This document shows, piece by piece, positions 1 to 10,140 of a stretch of DNA of 34,096 nucleotides. The position numbers were made by a program, and so were the translations under genes. The notes beneath the pieces are model-generated. The model saw only the letters and a list, made by a program, of their open reading frames with translations. It was not told the origin of the DNA and did no database searches. Source of the stretch: an uncultured Bacteroidales bacterium (lineage in GTDB: Bacteria; Bacteroidota; Bacteroidia; Bacteroidales; WCHB1-69); NCBI GenBank assembly GCA_946407715.1, contig CAMJPH010000020.1:1-34096 (forward strand), read 5' to 3'. Each line of letters begins with the position of its first letter. Positions within the stretch are counted from its first letter, which is position 1.

Positions 1-22
1 CTAATTTTCTTAGAATTGACTA

Positions 23-2857
23 TTAATGTTGCATCGTGGTCGGATGCATGTCAGCGCGGGTGTAGATTTCGGGTTTGAAGTATTTCTTCATGAACTCGAC
101 CATCTCTTTCTTAGTGACCGAATTGACAATATTATCGTATTCGGAAGGATTGACAATAGGATCGTCTTGGGTGACCTTTCCGCTGATGAAGCTGAGCCAG
201 AAGCGGTTGGTTTGGATGTTCTTGGCGCGGGTGCTGAGCATCTGCTTCTTCACCAGTTCCATCGTTTTCTTATCCGGACCTTTGGCTTTGAAGTCGTTGA
301 GAATCTTCAAGCTGGCCTCGGCGAGCTTGTCGGTTTTCACAGGATCGCAACCCAGAAGAATCATCAAGGTCATCTCAGGGTGAGGGAGTTTGCTGGCGCC
401 CATCTGCACCATCGGGGAATAGACATCGCCCATTTTTTCGCGCACGATGCGCACAAATTGGATGTCCAAAGCCTCACCGATCATGTCGGCGATGATGGAG
501 TTGCGGTAATTCCAGTCAATCGGGTTGGTGATATACATGCCCATCCAGCCTTGTTCCTCAGTACCGGCATAAACGGTTTGCGTGGTGGCCTTGTCGGGAC
601 GCGGTTTCAAGACGCTGAGGTTGAATTTTTCTTTGTTTTTCGGATCGGTCTTCATTGAACCGAGATAGAATTCCACGAATTCCTTCATTTCCTTTTCGTC
701 GTAGTTGCCCACGAAGAAGAAGTTGAAATCGGCGGGATTGGAGAAACGCTCTTTGTAAATTTCAACGGCGCGATCGAAATTCGCTTGGCTCAGATATTCG
801 TCATCAAAGGAAAACATCTGTTTCATGTAAGGATCGTAGTTATAGGCTGCTTCCAGGAATTTGCCCAAATACTTGTACATCGGCTGTGCGGTGATCATCT
901 TGAGCTGCTCTTTCGTCTCCTGCATCACCAATTCGAAAGCGTTCGGGTCGATACGCGGGTTGGTGAAGAAAGCATTGAGATACTGGAAGAAGAACTCCAA
1001 GTCTTTCGGAGAAGATGAGCCAGAGAAACCTTCGCTTAAGAGATTGATGTCCGGAGAAACACCCACGTTTTTACCTTTCATCTTCTTCATCAAGGAATTG
1101 TAATCAATATTAGCGATACCGCCACGGTCGATGATTTCAGCGGCGAAATCGGCGGAAGCAAGATCCTTCACACCATAAAGTGATTTACCGCCCTTACTGC
1201 TGGCGCTGAACAGGATTTCATCGTTCTTATAGTCGGTTTTCTTCAGATAGACGGTGATACCGTTGGAGAGTGTCCACTTTTCGGCACCAACAGCCTCGAT
1301 TTTCTCCACAGAGGTGATTTTGCCGGGTTTCAGGGATCCCTTTTCCAAAATTTCCTGATCCTTGTAAGTGTCCACGTATGGTTTCACATTGGCTAATGAT
1401 TTGTCTTTCAAGATGGATAGAATCTCGTCCTTGGACGGAACTTTCACATCGTCTTTTTCGGGAGCAGTGATGATGGCCACCATATTGTCTTCCGTAACCC
1501 AATTCTTGGCAAGGTCATTTACTTCCTTTAAAGTGATGCCTTCAATCAGATTTTTAGCGTAGGTGTTCTCTCGTTTTGCACCCGGAATGGGGTCTTGGCG
1601 CAGGAAATTGTTGATATATTGGCTGGCAAAACGAGCGGATTCAGTCTTATCGACCTCCTTGGCAGCCTTGTCATATCTTTCTAACAATTCTTCCTTAGCA
1701 CGGTCGAGTTCAGTCTGCAGGAAACCATATTTCAGCACGCGGTAATCTTCTTGCATGAGCACGCACAGAGCTTCAGGAATGCGATTTTCCTTGGCCATAG
1801 CCATGGAAGCATACGCATCCGTGTTGCCAATGAAATCACCATAACCGGCACCGGCACCGATGAAAGGACATTTCGGATCTTGGGTCATCTCCTCAAGACG
1901 GGCGTCAAACATGGTGTTGTAGAGGTCGATACAAAGTTGCTGACGGAAATCACCGATGGTCTTCATCGGGGCGTGTTTGTGCTTGCGGATGAGCTCCACT
2001 TGGCTACCAGTAGCTTCCTTATCGGTGCAGACAGCCACAAGCGGCTCCTTGTTGGCACCAATGCCATAAATCTCTTTCTTGCGAGGGTTCTGCTTGGCGG
2101 GGATGTTGCCGAACATCGTCTTGATCTTGTCTTCCACAACTTTCACGTCAATGTCACCAACCACGATAACAGCCTGCAAATCAGGACGATACCAATCATG
2201 GTAGAAATCCTTGATCACTTGGTAGTCAAAAGTTTGCAGAATGTCGAGCTTACCGATAGGCATACGATCGGCGTAACGGGAATCCTTCATGAGGATAGGC
2301 CAGTACTCCTTGCGCATACGGTCGTCGGCACCGAGACCAAGACGGTACTCCTCGATGATGACACCGCGCTCCTCGTCAATCTCCTTGTTGTCATAAAGCA
2401 GACCGGCGGCCCAGCCACGGAGAATCTTGAGGCCGAGGTCAATGTTGTTGGGATCGTCGAGCGGCATGGGGATCATATAGACTGTCTCGTCGAAGCTGGT
2501 GTAGGCGTTGAGGTCGGCGCCGAACACCACACCCTTGCTGCGCAAGTGATCAACCACGCTGTTGCTCGGGAATCCTTCAATACCGTTGAAGGCCATGTGC
2601 TCGGTGAAGTGCGCCAAGCCCTGTTGGTTGTCGTTCTCTTGGTTGGAGCCTGCGTTCACGGCGAGACGGAACTCCACACGGTCCTTCGGATAAGAGTTTT
2701 TACGAATGTAATAGGTCAAACCATTGTCCAACTTGCCAATGGTCACATTGGGATCCGCTTTGATGGGATCGTTCAGATTCAGGTCGCCTTTCTTCTGCTG
2801 CGCGAAAACGGTCAACGCACACGCCAAGGCCATTAAAAACAAAAATACTTTTTTCAT
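23..2857 (-). CDS. Exported M16 family zinc metalloprotease (pitrilysin/PqqL-like)
   Basis: Predicted secreted or periplasmic metalloprotease of 944 aa. Residues 1-20 form a signal peptide (KK, hydrophobic core, ending VFAQ) with no lipobox. The inverted zinc motif HxxEH is intact at H83-E86-H87 (HFTEHMAFNG), and an acidic stretch EERGVIIEE at about 162-170 supplies the usual third metal ligand. About 940 aa fits the two-halved M16 proteins in which an active N-terminal half is followed by an inactive C-terminal half; residues from about 520 on look like that second half and lack HxxEH. The family degrades peptides inside a closing chamber; the substrate here is unknown. It is monocistronic, divergent from purE, with a -7 element at 2955-2963 about 90 bases upstream of the ATG. 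The stop codon lies only 22 bases from the window edge. Confidence 0.95.
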   Translation of the reverse strand: MKKVFLFLMALACALTVFAQQKKGDLNLNDPIKADPNVTIGKLDNGLTYYIRKNSYPKDRVEFRLAVNAGSNQENDNQQGLAHFTEHMAFNGIEGFPSNSVVDHLRSKGVVFGADLNAYTSFDETVYMIPMPLDDPNNIDLGLKILRGWAAGLLYDNKEIDEERGVIIEEYRLGLGADDRMRKEYWPILMKDSRYADRMPIGKLDILQTFDYQVIKDFYHDWYRPDLQAVIVVGDIDVKVVEDKIKTMFGNIPAKQNPRKKEIYGIGANKEPLVAVCTDKEATGSQVELIRKHKHAPMKTIGDFRQQLCIDLYNTMFDARLEEMTQDPKCPFIGAGAGYGDFIGNTDAYASMAMAKENRIPEALCVLMQEDYRVLKYGFLQTELDRAKEELLERYDKAAKEVDKTESARFASQYINNFLRQDPIPGAKRENTYAKNLIEGITLKEVNDLAKNWVTEDNMVAIITAPEKDDVKVPSKDEILSILKDKSLANVKPYVDTYKDQEILEKGSLKPGKITSVEKIEAVGAEKWTLSNGITVYLKKTDYKNDEILFSASSKGGKSLYGVKDLASADFAAEIIDRGGIANIDYNSLMKKMKGKNVGVSPDINLLSEGFSGSSSPKDLEFFFQYLNAFFTNPRIDPNAFELVMQETKEQLKMITAQPMYKYLGKFLEAAYNYDPYMKQMFSFDDEYLSQANFDRAVEIYKERFSNPADFNFFFVGNYDEKEMKEFVEFYLGSMKTDPKNKEKFNLSVLKPRPDKATTQTVYAGTEEQGWMGMYITNPIDWNYRNSIIADMIGEALDIQFVRIVREKMGDVYSPMVQMGASKLPHPEMTLMILLGCDPVKTDKLAEASLKILNDFKAKGPDKKTMELVKKQMLSTRAKNIQTNRFWLSFISGKVTQDDPIVNPSEYDNIVNSVTKKEMVEFMKKYFKPEIYTRADMHPTTMQH

Positions 2858-2954
2858 AAATGCTTGTTTTATAAATAATTATAGTTTATCCTTTTGACGA
2901 TTTTCTTTTTAGACGCAAAAATTGCAGAATAACTACAAAATTTTTAAATCGGCG

Positions 2955-2963
2955 GCAAATGTA
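2955..2963 (-). promoter_or_regulatory. Bacteroidetes -7 promoter element for the M16 protease gene
   Basis: Read on the minus strand this is TACATTTGC, matching the TAnnTTTG -7 consensus of the Bacteroidetes primary sigma factor. It would start transcription about 85-90 bases before the ATG. No clear -33 TTTG was found. Confidence 0.65.
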
Positions 2964-3003
2964 CATAAAATACGAATACACACAAACAGATTAAATTGAT
3001 GCT

Positions 3004-3031
3004 GTAGAGACGTTTCATGAAACGTCTCTAC
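3004..3031. repeat. 28-base perfect palindrome, copy 1 of 2
   Basis: GTAGAGACGTTTCA followed directly by its exact reverse complement. The same 28 bases occur at 30910-30937, and both copies are preceded by CT. The flanks otherwise differ, so this is a dispersed intergenic palindrome (REP-like) and not part of a longer duplication. It sits between two divergent promoters. Confidence 0.85.
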
Positions 3032-3141
3032 TATTTCAAAGGAAAGATACTATTTTAGTCAACAGACAATATAGAGATGTTACCCGAAAAAACAATAGTT
3101 TAAGTTTGAAACCTGAAACAAAGGCATCGGGAATTTTTTAT

Positions 3142-3150
3142 TACTTTTGC
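3142..3150 (+). promoter_or_regulatory. Bacteroidetes -7 promoter element for purE
   Basis: TACTTTTGC matches TAnnTTTGC and ends 22 bases before the purE ATG, giving a short leader. The -33 element is not recognisable. Confidence 0.7.
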
Positions 3151-3172
3151 CACCGAATTTAAAACAAAAAGT

Positions 3173-3679
3173 ATGCAACCTATTGTAAGTATTATCATGG
3201 GCAGCACCTCCGACCTTCCGGTGATGGAGGCCGCCTGCAAATTTTTTGACAGTCAGGAAATTCCGTTTGAAATGTTGGCCTTGTCGGCGCACCGCACGCC
3301 CGATGAGGTGGCCGAATACGCCAAAAACGCCCATCAGCGTGGCATCAAGGTGATTATCGCCGGCGCGGGCATGGCCGCCCATCTGCCGGGTGTGATTGCC
3401 GCCATGACCCCGCTGCCCGTCATCGGCGTACCCATCAAGTCGTCGCTCGAGGGCATGGACGCCGCTCTCGCCATGCTGCAGATGCCTCCGGGAATCCCTG
3501 TGGCCACCGTGGCCATCAACGGCGCACAAAACGCCGCCATCCTCGCCCTGCAGATGCTCAGCGTCAACAATCCCGAAATGCTGGATAAAGTGCTGGCATT
3601 CAAACAGAACCTTAAGCAGAAAATCGTAAAGGCCAATGCCGACCTGTCCGAAATCTCCTACAAATTCAAAACAAATTAG
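3173..3679 (+). CDS. purE: N5-carboxyaminoimidazole ribonucleotide mutase, class I PurE
   Basis: Cytosolic enzyme of de novo purine synthesis that converts N5-CAIR to CAIR. The 168-aa protein is the normal length. Visible family motifs are [12 protein letters not shown] near the N terminus, SAHRTPDE at about 39-46 and the [24 protein letters not shown] core, which together bind the nucleotide phosphate and carry the catalytic His. The ATG follows a -7 element with a short leader. It lies 43 bases upstream of the AddA-like gene and may be co-transcribed with it, although their functions are unrelated. The purine gene guaB is also nearby, under its own promoter. Confidence 0.96.
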   Translation: MQPIVSIIMGSTSDLPVMEAACKFFDSQEIPFEMLALSAHRTPDEVAEYAKNAHQRGIKVIIAGAGMAAHLPGVIAAMTPLPVIGVPIKSSLEGMDAALAMLQMPPGIPVATVAINGAQNAAILALQMLSVNNPEMLDKVLAFKQNLKQKIVKANADLSEISYKFKTN

Positions 3680-3680
3680 C

Positions 3681-3708
3681 TTTTAACTATTGGCTATAAA
3701 CCATTAAC
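3681..3708. repeat. Degenerate heptamer tract downstream of purE
   Basis: Four consecutive 7-base units (TTTTAAC, TATTGGC, TATAAAC, CATTAAC) begin just after the purE stop and fill most of the gap before the AddA-like gene. The units are related in register to the better-preserved tracts elsewhere in the window. This is the weakest member of the set. Confidence 0.5.
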
Positions 3709-3722
3709 CTACTAACCCTTCC

Positions 3723-6700
3723 ATGCTCACGGTCTATTCCGCCTCCGCCGGCTCCGGGAAAACCTACAACCTGGTGTTCGACTATATTGCCACCTGTCTC
3801 AAAAATCACGTGCCTGCATTCCTGCGCGACAAGCAGAACTACTCTTGCCTGTCTTGTACGGGTTACAAGCAAATTTTGGCGATAACGTTCACCAACAATG
3901 CCGGTTCGGAGATGAAAGAGCGAGTGGTGAAGCAACTGAACCGGCTCGCCTTCGCCCAAAGCGTGTCAGACCTGAACGCCAATGACTTCAACAACCTCTG
4001 TAACAAAATTTTTGGTGAAGACTACACGCTTTCCCCGGAAGAGTGTTTCACGTTTGTCCAAAAGACTTCTAAAGCTCTACTCTACAATATTTTATACGAT
4101 TACGCCTGCTTCAGCATCACCACTATCGACAGCTTCATCCAGCGCGTGATCCGTTCCTCCGCCCTCTACCTCAACCTCAGCATGAACTATGCCGTGCAAA
4201 TCCACCTTACGGATTTCTTCCGCATGGCTATCGAACAGTATATCTGCGATTTAACCAACAACAACCAACAACTCAACGTGGTGGTGAAGGAGCTGGAGCA
4301 AGAGCTGGAGGACAAAGGTAATGCCAATATCAACCGTTTCTTGATGCAGGGACTCGGCGTCCTTTACTACGATACGGAGAAAAGCCATCCCCACATCAAA
4401 AACATCCCGGAAATAGAAGAGTTGGAAAAGGTTGTGGATCAGTGGAAGCAAAACTGCGGACACATTCAGGGACAATGCAAAAACAAGGTGAAAGATCTTG
4501 TAAAACAAACACTTGCTATTTTTGAAGAAGCTGAAAAAGAGGATCTTCACCCCAATGGGACGTATAATTGGGACAAGCATATTGCCCGCATCGCGGAAGA
4601 TCCGTTCAACTTGGAAAAAGGCTTCGAAACAAGTAAGTGTTTGCAGGAAATGGACGAAAAGAAAGTCTTTTCTGCGCCCAAAAAGGGTGGAAAAGCCGAG
4701 AAAGAGAGAAAAGAGAGTTTGAGGGCAGAATTTTCCGAACGAGTGAAAGATGTTTTCTCGCAAATCCAAAAAATCGTAATAGATTATGCGAAAGACTTTT
4801 TCACCAACTATGTTTTGGCAAAAAACGCTAACCGCCTTTTGGTGTTGACCGCCTTGCAGCAGCATATCGAAACCATCAAGGAACAAACCGATTCCTTCTT
4901 TCTGTCGGAAAGCAACCCGCTGCTGAACGATGCCATTTCCGATTCCAACGGGGATCCGCTTTTTGAGAAGCTGAGTTTTTTCCGGCATTTCTTTATTGAT
5001 GAGTTTCAGGACACCTCTCTGATGCAGTGGCAGGATTTAAAACCACTGATTGTGGAAGCGTTGAGTGAAAACGGGAATGTCATCCTTTTTGGCGATGTGA
5101 AACAGTCCATCTACCGTTTCCGCAACGGTGATGTGGAACTTTTCTACCATCTGTCGGATTATGACCGGATGGAGAACACTCCTGCGGAAAAGGATATTTT
5201 CACCTTGTTGAAAGGCAAGTCGGATTACCGCTCCATCCCTTTGAAAACCAACTACCGCTCACAATCGTCGGTGATAGAGTTCAATAACCGATTCTTCCAA
5301 TTTTACGCGGAAACGTTGGACAAAACCGACTATTACAGAGATGTGGAGCAGTTCGTCAATCCCTTGAAAACTGGCGGATTAGTTCAGATTTTTGGTTATA
5401 ACAAACAGGATTACAAAGACATACATCAAGTTTGGCCAGAATGCTCTGAGGATTTTTTTGAGAATGTATATAAGAAATTGAAACCAGAGGAGGCGGAACT
5501 GCTGTATGCCGTCAAGGATGCGGCGCGGCGCGGTTATGCCTACAGCGATATGGCGGTGCTGCTCAGCGGAAGGGCGAAATGCAAAGCGTTTGCGCAATGT
5601 TTGCTGCAGGCGGATGTCCCTGTTATCACCACAGAATCGCTCCAACTCTGTGACAATCTGAGTATTAACTTGCTGATCAGCACATTGCGATTGATGATAA
5701 ATCCGAAGGACAAATTGGTGCAAACCACCATTTTACACTTCTTCTGCACCAAGTATCATCAGGATTTTCATGCCGCATTGCTCAAAAACACAGAAAGCGA
5801 TTTTCTTGCTGTTTTGAACGAGCTGTTCCCGAGTCAGGACTTTTCGCATAATTTAGCAGGTTGGGCACAGAGTCCGTTCCTTTTAACCATGAAAGACATG
5901 GTCCGATACTACCAGTTTGACGACAGCGAAGATCCTTTTATTGCGGATTTTCTGGATTTGGTACATGAATACGGGAAATCCCAGACGGCTTCCGTTTCAG
6001 CTTTTTTAACATGGTGGGATGACCTCAATAGTTACAATGAGACTATTCCGCGACTCACTCTTTCCGGAAAGTCTGATGCCGTGCAACTGATGACCATTCA
6101 TGCTTCCAAAGGAATGGAATTTCCTGTGGTGATTACCCACTGTAGCGCATCCAATTCCCGTGAATCCTATTACTGGGTGAATGATGCACGAAGTCAGAAA
6201 AGCTGTTATGTGAAGCATGAAAAAAACATGAAATACTCTGATTTTCAGGATTCTTATGAGGCCGAGGAAGACAAGAGAAATCTTGACCAACTCAACCTCT
6301 GGTATGTGGATTTCACTCGTGCCCGTGATATGCTCTATCTTTTGGTCGAGTTTCCCGAAAGTAAGGACAACAAGAAGAAAGAAGACGAAAAAACGAACAT
6401 CAAAAATATTTTACAGAAATTTGTAAAAAATTCTGAGAACACTATTTCCGACAATCAAAACCACATTTTCCATTATGGTGATTTTGAATGGCAGAAACCG
6501 ACTAAAGCATCTGATAATCAGCCTAAAAACTCAAACCTTCAGGTATGCTGTTCTAACTTGACTTTCTGCGAGAACGACTCCATCAATGTCAACCTTTCAG
6601 CAACAAACACCGAATCACAAGATCTCGGTACGCAGATCCACGAATTTTTGCAAAAATTAACACTCTTTCCCGCTACGGAAGAGGAGCGAGATGAGGTGAC

Positions 6701-7019
6701 AAGCGGATTGCCGGAGGAGATCCGCACACGGCTGCTTCAGCTGTTCGAACGGACGGCACAGGATTCCCGTTTACGTCCGTACTTTTACCTCGATGAAGAC
6801 GACCAAGTGTTGAACGAGGTCACTATCCTTACGAAAAACGGCGAGGAGAGGCGTCCCGACCGTGTGGTCATCAAACCCGACCACGTCATGATCATTGACT
6901 ACAAAACCGGTCAGGAGCATCGTCTTCAATACGAAGCGCAACTGAAAGAGTATCAAGAATGTATGCAGGAAATGGGATATCAGGACGTGCGAACGGAAAT
7001 CCTGTATATTGGCTATTAG
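3723..7019 (+). CDS. AddA-like UvrD/Rep superfamily 1 helicase with C-terminal PD-(D/E)XK nuclease
   Basis: Predicted ATP-dependent helicase-nuclease for double-strand break processing and recombinational repair (RecB/AddA family), 1098 aa. Motifs in order: Walker A SAGSGKT (residues 8-14), Walker B DEFQDTS (426-432), LFGDVKQSIYRFR (motif III region), LKTNYRS (motif IV), QLMTIHASKGMEFPVV (motif V) and YVDFTRARDMLYLL (motif VI). Near the C terminus RPDR...IIDYKTG places D1046, D1059 and K1061 as the nuclease metal and catalytic residues. In this phylum such proteins usually work with an AddB partner; none is present within the window. The last residues (IGY and the stop) are encoded by the start of a heptamer repeat tract. 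AddA is the best match, but the family is divergent and I give no firm symbol. Confidence 0.9.
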   Translation: MLTVYSASAGSGKTYNLVFDYIATCLKNHVPAFLRDKQNYSCLSCTGYKQILAITFTNNAGSEMKERVVKQLNRLAFAQSVSDLNANDFNNLCNKIFGEDYTLSPEECFTFVQKTSKALLYNILYDYACFSITTIDSFIQRVIRSSALYLNLSMNYAVQIHLTDFFRMAIEQYICDLTNNNQQLNVVVKELEQELEDKGNANINRFLMQGLGVLYYDTEKSHPHIKNIPEIEELEKVVDQWKQNCGHIQGQCKNKVKDLVKQTLAIFEEAEKEDLHPNGTYNWDKHIARIAEDPFNLEKGFETSKCLQEMDEKKVFSAPKKGGKAEKERKESLRAEFSERVKDVFSQIQKIVIDYAKDFFTNYVLAKNANRLLVLTALQQHIETIKEQTDSFFLSESNPLLNDAISDSNGDPLFEKLSFFRHFFIDEFQDTSLMQWQDLKPLIVEALSENGNVILFGDVKQSIYRFRNGDVELFYHLSDYDRMENTPAEKDIFTLLKGKSDYRSIPLKTNYRSQSSVIEFNNRFFQFYAETLDKTDYYRDVEQFVNPLKTGGLVQIFGYNKQDYKDIHQVWPECSEDFFENVYKKLKPEEAELLYAVKDAARRGYAYSDMAVLLSGRAKCKAFAQCLLQADVPVITTESLQLCDNLSINLLISTLRLMINPKDKLVQTTILHFFCTKYHQDFHAALLKNTESDFLAVLNELFPSQDFSHNLAGWAQSPFLLTMKDMVRYYQFDDSEDPFIADFLDLVHEYGKSQTASVSAFLTWWDDLNSYNETIPRLTLSGKSDAVQLMTIHASKGMEFPVVITHCSASNSRESYYWVNDARSQKSCYVKHEKNMKYSDFQDSYEAEEDKRNLDQLNLWYVDFTRARDMLYLLVEFPESKDNKKKEDEKTNIKNILQKFVKNSENTISDNQNHIFHYGDFEWQKPTKASDNQPKNSNLQVCCSNLTFCENDSINVNLSATNTESQDLGTQIHEFLQKLTLFPATEEERDEVTSGLPEEIRTRLLQLFERTAQDSRLRPYFYLDEDDQVLNEVTILTKNGEERRPDRVVIKPDHVMIIDYKTGQEHRLQYEAQLKEYQECMQEMGYQDVRTEILYIGY

Positions 7020-7043
7020 CCTTTGGCTATTGGCTTTTTGCTT
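7009..7043. repeat. Heptamer tract at the 3' end of the AddA-like gene
   Basis: Five consecutive 7-base units: TTGGCTA, TTAGCCT, TTGGCTA, TTGGCTT, TTTGCTT. The TAG stop codon of the helicase-nuclease gene (7017-7019) lies inside the second unit. Confidence 0.75.
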
Positions 7044-7061
7044 TTGAATACAAAACAGACC

Positions 7062-7089
7062 AGCTAATAGCTAACGGCCAATAGCTGAA
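7062..7089. repeat. Second heptamer tract upstream of guaB, inverted relative to the first
   Basis: Four consecutive 7-base units: AGCTAAT, AGCTAAC, GGCCAAT, AGCTGAA. They are related to the reverse complement of the preceding tract. GCTATTGGC at 7026-7034 can pair with GCCAATAGC at 7077-7085, which makes a possible terminator-like hairpin between the two operons. Confidence 0.7.
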
Positions 7090-7169
7090 ATTTTTATCAT
7101 CAACACACAACAACATATTATCATTCTGGTTCGAGAAAAAAAATAATTCGGGCGATATTGAAAATTTCG

Positions 7170-7178
7170 TATTTTTGC
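7170..7178 (+). promoter_or_regulatory. Bacteroidetes -7 promoter element for guaB
   Basis: TATTTTTGC fits TAnnTTTGC and ends 22 bases before the guaB ATG. A TTCG at 7147-7150, about 19 bases upstream, is a weak candidate -33 element. Confidence 0.7.
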
Positions 7179-7188
7179 ACGAAAATAA

Positions 7189-8679
<1,491 letters not shown>

Positions 8680-8706
8680 TTCAATCATCATCAAAAATAA
8701 ACTGTT

Positions 8707-9552
8707 ATGAACAACAAGAACATCATCGTAGGTGTTGACTTTTCCAACAGCTCCCTCAACGCCTTTCGTCACGCAATTTCATTAGCCCTGAAAACAGGTG
8801 CTGATATGCACTTGGTATGGGTAAAAACTCCAGATGTCACAAAAAACGCGGAAAACGGAGAAGACAACTACATCAAAAAAATGCAAACTACTTTAGAGGA
8901 ATGGAAAGATATGTGTAGAATGGAATCGCCTGACACAGAGATTAATACAGTTATTTTAGAAGGAAAAGTGCATGTTGAACTTCCAAAATATGCTGTTAAT
9001 TTTTCCAACCCCATAATCGTGTTGGGCACGCATGGAACTTCTGGTTTTGAGGAAGGTTATATAGGCAATAATGCCAACCGTTTGATTAAGGCCGCCAAGG
9101 TTCCGATTCTGATTATGCGGGAAAACATCGAAATCAAGCGTGATCTGCACAACATCTATGCTCCTATCGATTTGAGCTTTGAGACGTTGCAGAAGATGCG
9201 TTACGCCACCTACTTGGCCAAACGTTTTGCTGCCAAGGTCACTATCGCCGGGGTCTATTATCCGAACAATGCTGACACGCGCCACATCATCAACGTGCAG
9301 ATGCGTCATGCCTCCGACATGTGTGAGGATGCCAATGTGCGCCACGAGATGGTTCCGTTGACCGTGCAAAAGGACTATGTGCAGACCCTGTTGAACCACG
9401 CTCACGAGATGGATGCCAACCTGATTGTCATCATGCGTGAAGAAAGCGAAACGGATTTCACCTCCAGCTCAAACATGACGGAAATCCTCAGTACCTCAAA
9501 GATGCCGTTGCTGATTATCCCTAACGTACAGTCCGCAGGTCTCGGCAGATAA
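8707..9552 (+). CDS. Universal stress protein, tandem two-domain form
   Basis: Cytosolic protein of 281 aa made of two UspA-type alpha/beta domains, about residues 1-140 and 150-281. The first begins IIVGVDFSNSSLNAFRHAISLA and has GTHGTSGFEEGYIGNNANRLIKAAKVPILIM, which resembles the nucleotide-binding G-x2-G-x9-G(S/T) motif but with GN in place of GS. The second domain has lost the glycine motif (MREESETDFTSSSNMTEIL), so ATP binding there is doubtful. The role is presumably stress- or nucleotide-linked; the exact function cannot be inferred. It sits between guaB and a flavin reductase-like gene and ends with a TAATG overlap. Confidence 0.9.
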   Translation: MNNKNIIVGVDFSNSSLNAFRHAISLALKTGADMHLVWVKTPDVTKNAENGEDNYIKKMQTTLEEWKDMCRMESPDTEINTVILEGKVHVELPKYAVNFSNPIIVLGTHGTSGFEEGYIGNNANRLIKAAKVPILIMRENIEIKRDLHNIYAPIDLSFETLQKMRYATYLAKRFAAKVTIAGVYYPNNADTRHIINVQMRHASDMCEDANVRHEMVPLTVQKDYVQTLLNHAHEMDANLIVIMREESETDFTSSSNMTEILSTSKMPLLIIPNVQSAGLGR

Positions 9553-10130
9553 TGGCAAAAACAGGCAAAAGGACGTTGCGCGGAGGCAACATGCTCAACC
9601 CCACTCCGGTGGTCATGGTCTCCTGCGGCAGCACCCTTGACGAATACAATATCATCACCATCGCATGGGCGGGAACGGTTTGCTCCGACCCGCCTATGTG
9701 TTCTATTTCCGTGCGCCCCGAACGCCATTCCTACGACATCATCAAAAAAGAAGGAGCTTTTGTTATAAACTTGGTTAACAAACAATTGACCCCATACGCT
9801 GATTGGTGCGGGGTTCGTTCGGGTAAAAAGTACAACAAATTTGTGGAAACAGGGTTGACCCCGATTCGTGCTACGAAAGTGAATGCTCCGATGATTGAGG
9901 AATCGCCTGTGAATCTGGAGTGCAAGGTGACGCAAGTCATCCCGCTCGGCAGCCATGATCTATTCCTCGCCGAAGTTGTGGCCGTTCATGTCAACGAGAA
10001 ACTGTTTTCGCCGAAAACGGATGCCATAGACCTTCGCCGCGCCGATTTAGTGACCTATTCTCACGGGCATTACTACACTTTGGGTGATGTTCTCGGCAAG
10101 TTTGGGTTCTCGGTAGAAAAGCGGAAATAA
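9552..10130 (+). CDS. Flavin reductase-like (FMN-binding split-barrel) domain protein
   Basis: Predicted flavin-binding protein of 192 aa. NPTPVVMVSCGSTLDEYNIITIAWAGTVCSDPPMCSISVRPERHSYDII followed by FVINLVNK matches the flavin reductase-like family, in which FMN sits in a split barrel. No companion oxygenase gene is present, so the electron acceptor is unknown. The ATG overlaps the stop codon of the universal stress protein gene by one base (TAATG), implying translational coupling. It ends 10 bases from the convergent SDR gene, and no obvious terminator separates them. Confidence 0.88.
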   Translation: MAKTGKRTLRGGNMLNPTPVVMVSCGSTLDEYNIITIAWAGTVCSDPPMCSISVRPERHSYDIIKKEGAFVINLVNKQLTPYADWCGVRSGKKYNKFVETGLTPIRATKVNAPMIEESPVNLECKVTQVIPLGSHDLFLAEVVAVHVNEKLFSPKTDAIDLRRADLVTYSHGHYYTLGDVLGKFGFSVEKRK

Positions 10131-10140
10131 AATTCGGGGT

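Larger units (their letters stand above)
2858..3172. other. Intergenic region between divergent M16 protease and purE genes
   Basis: This 315-base AT-rich stretch holds the minus-strand -7 element (2955-2963), a 28-base perfect palindrome (3004-3031) and the plus-strand -7 element for purE (3142-3150). I see no coding potential or RNA gene in it. Confidence 0.7.

Noticed and set aside
1751..2836. 361-codon plus-strand frame across the M16 protease gene
   Set aside because: Opposite strand of an unambiguous protease gene with signal peptide and zinc motif; the translation is low-complexity His/Val/Leu-rich.
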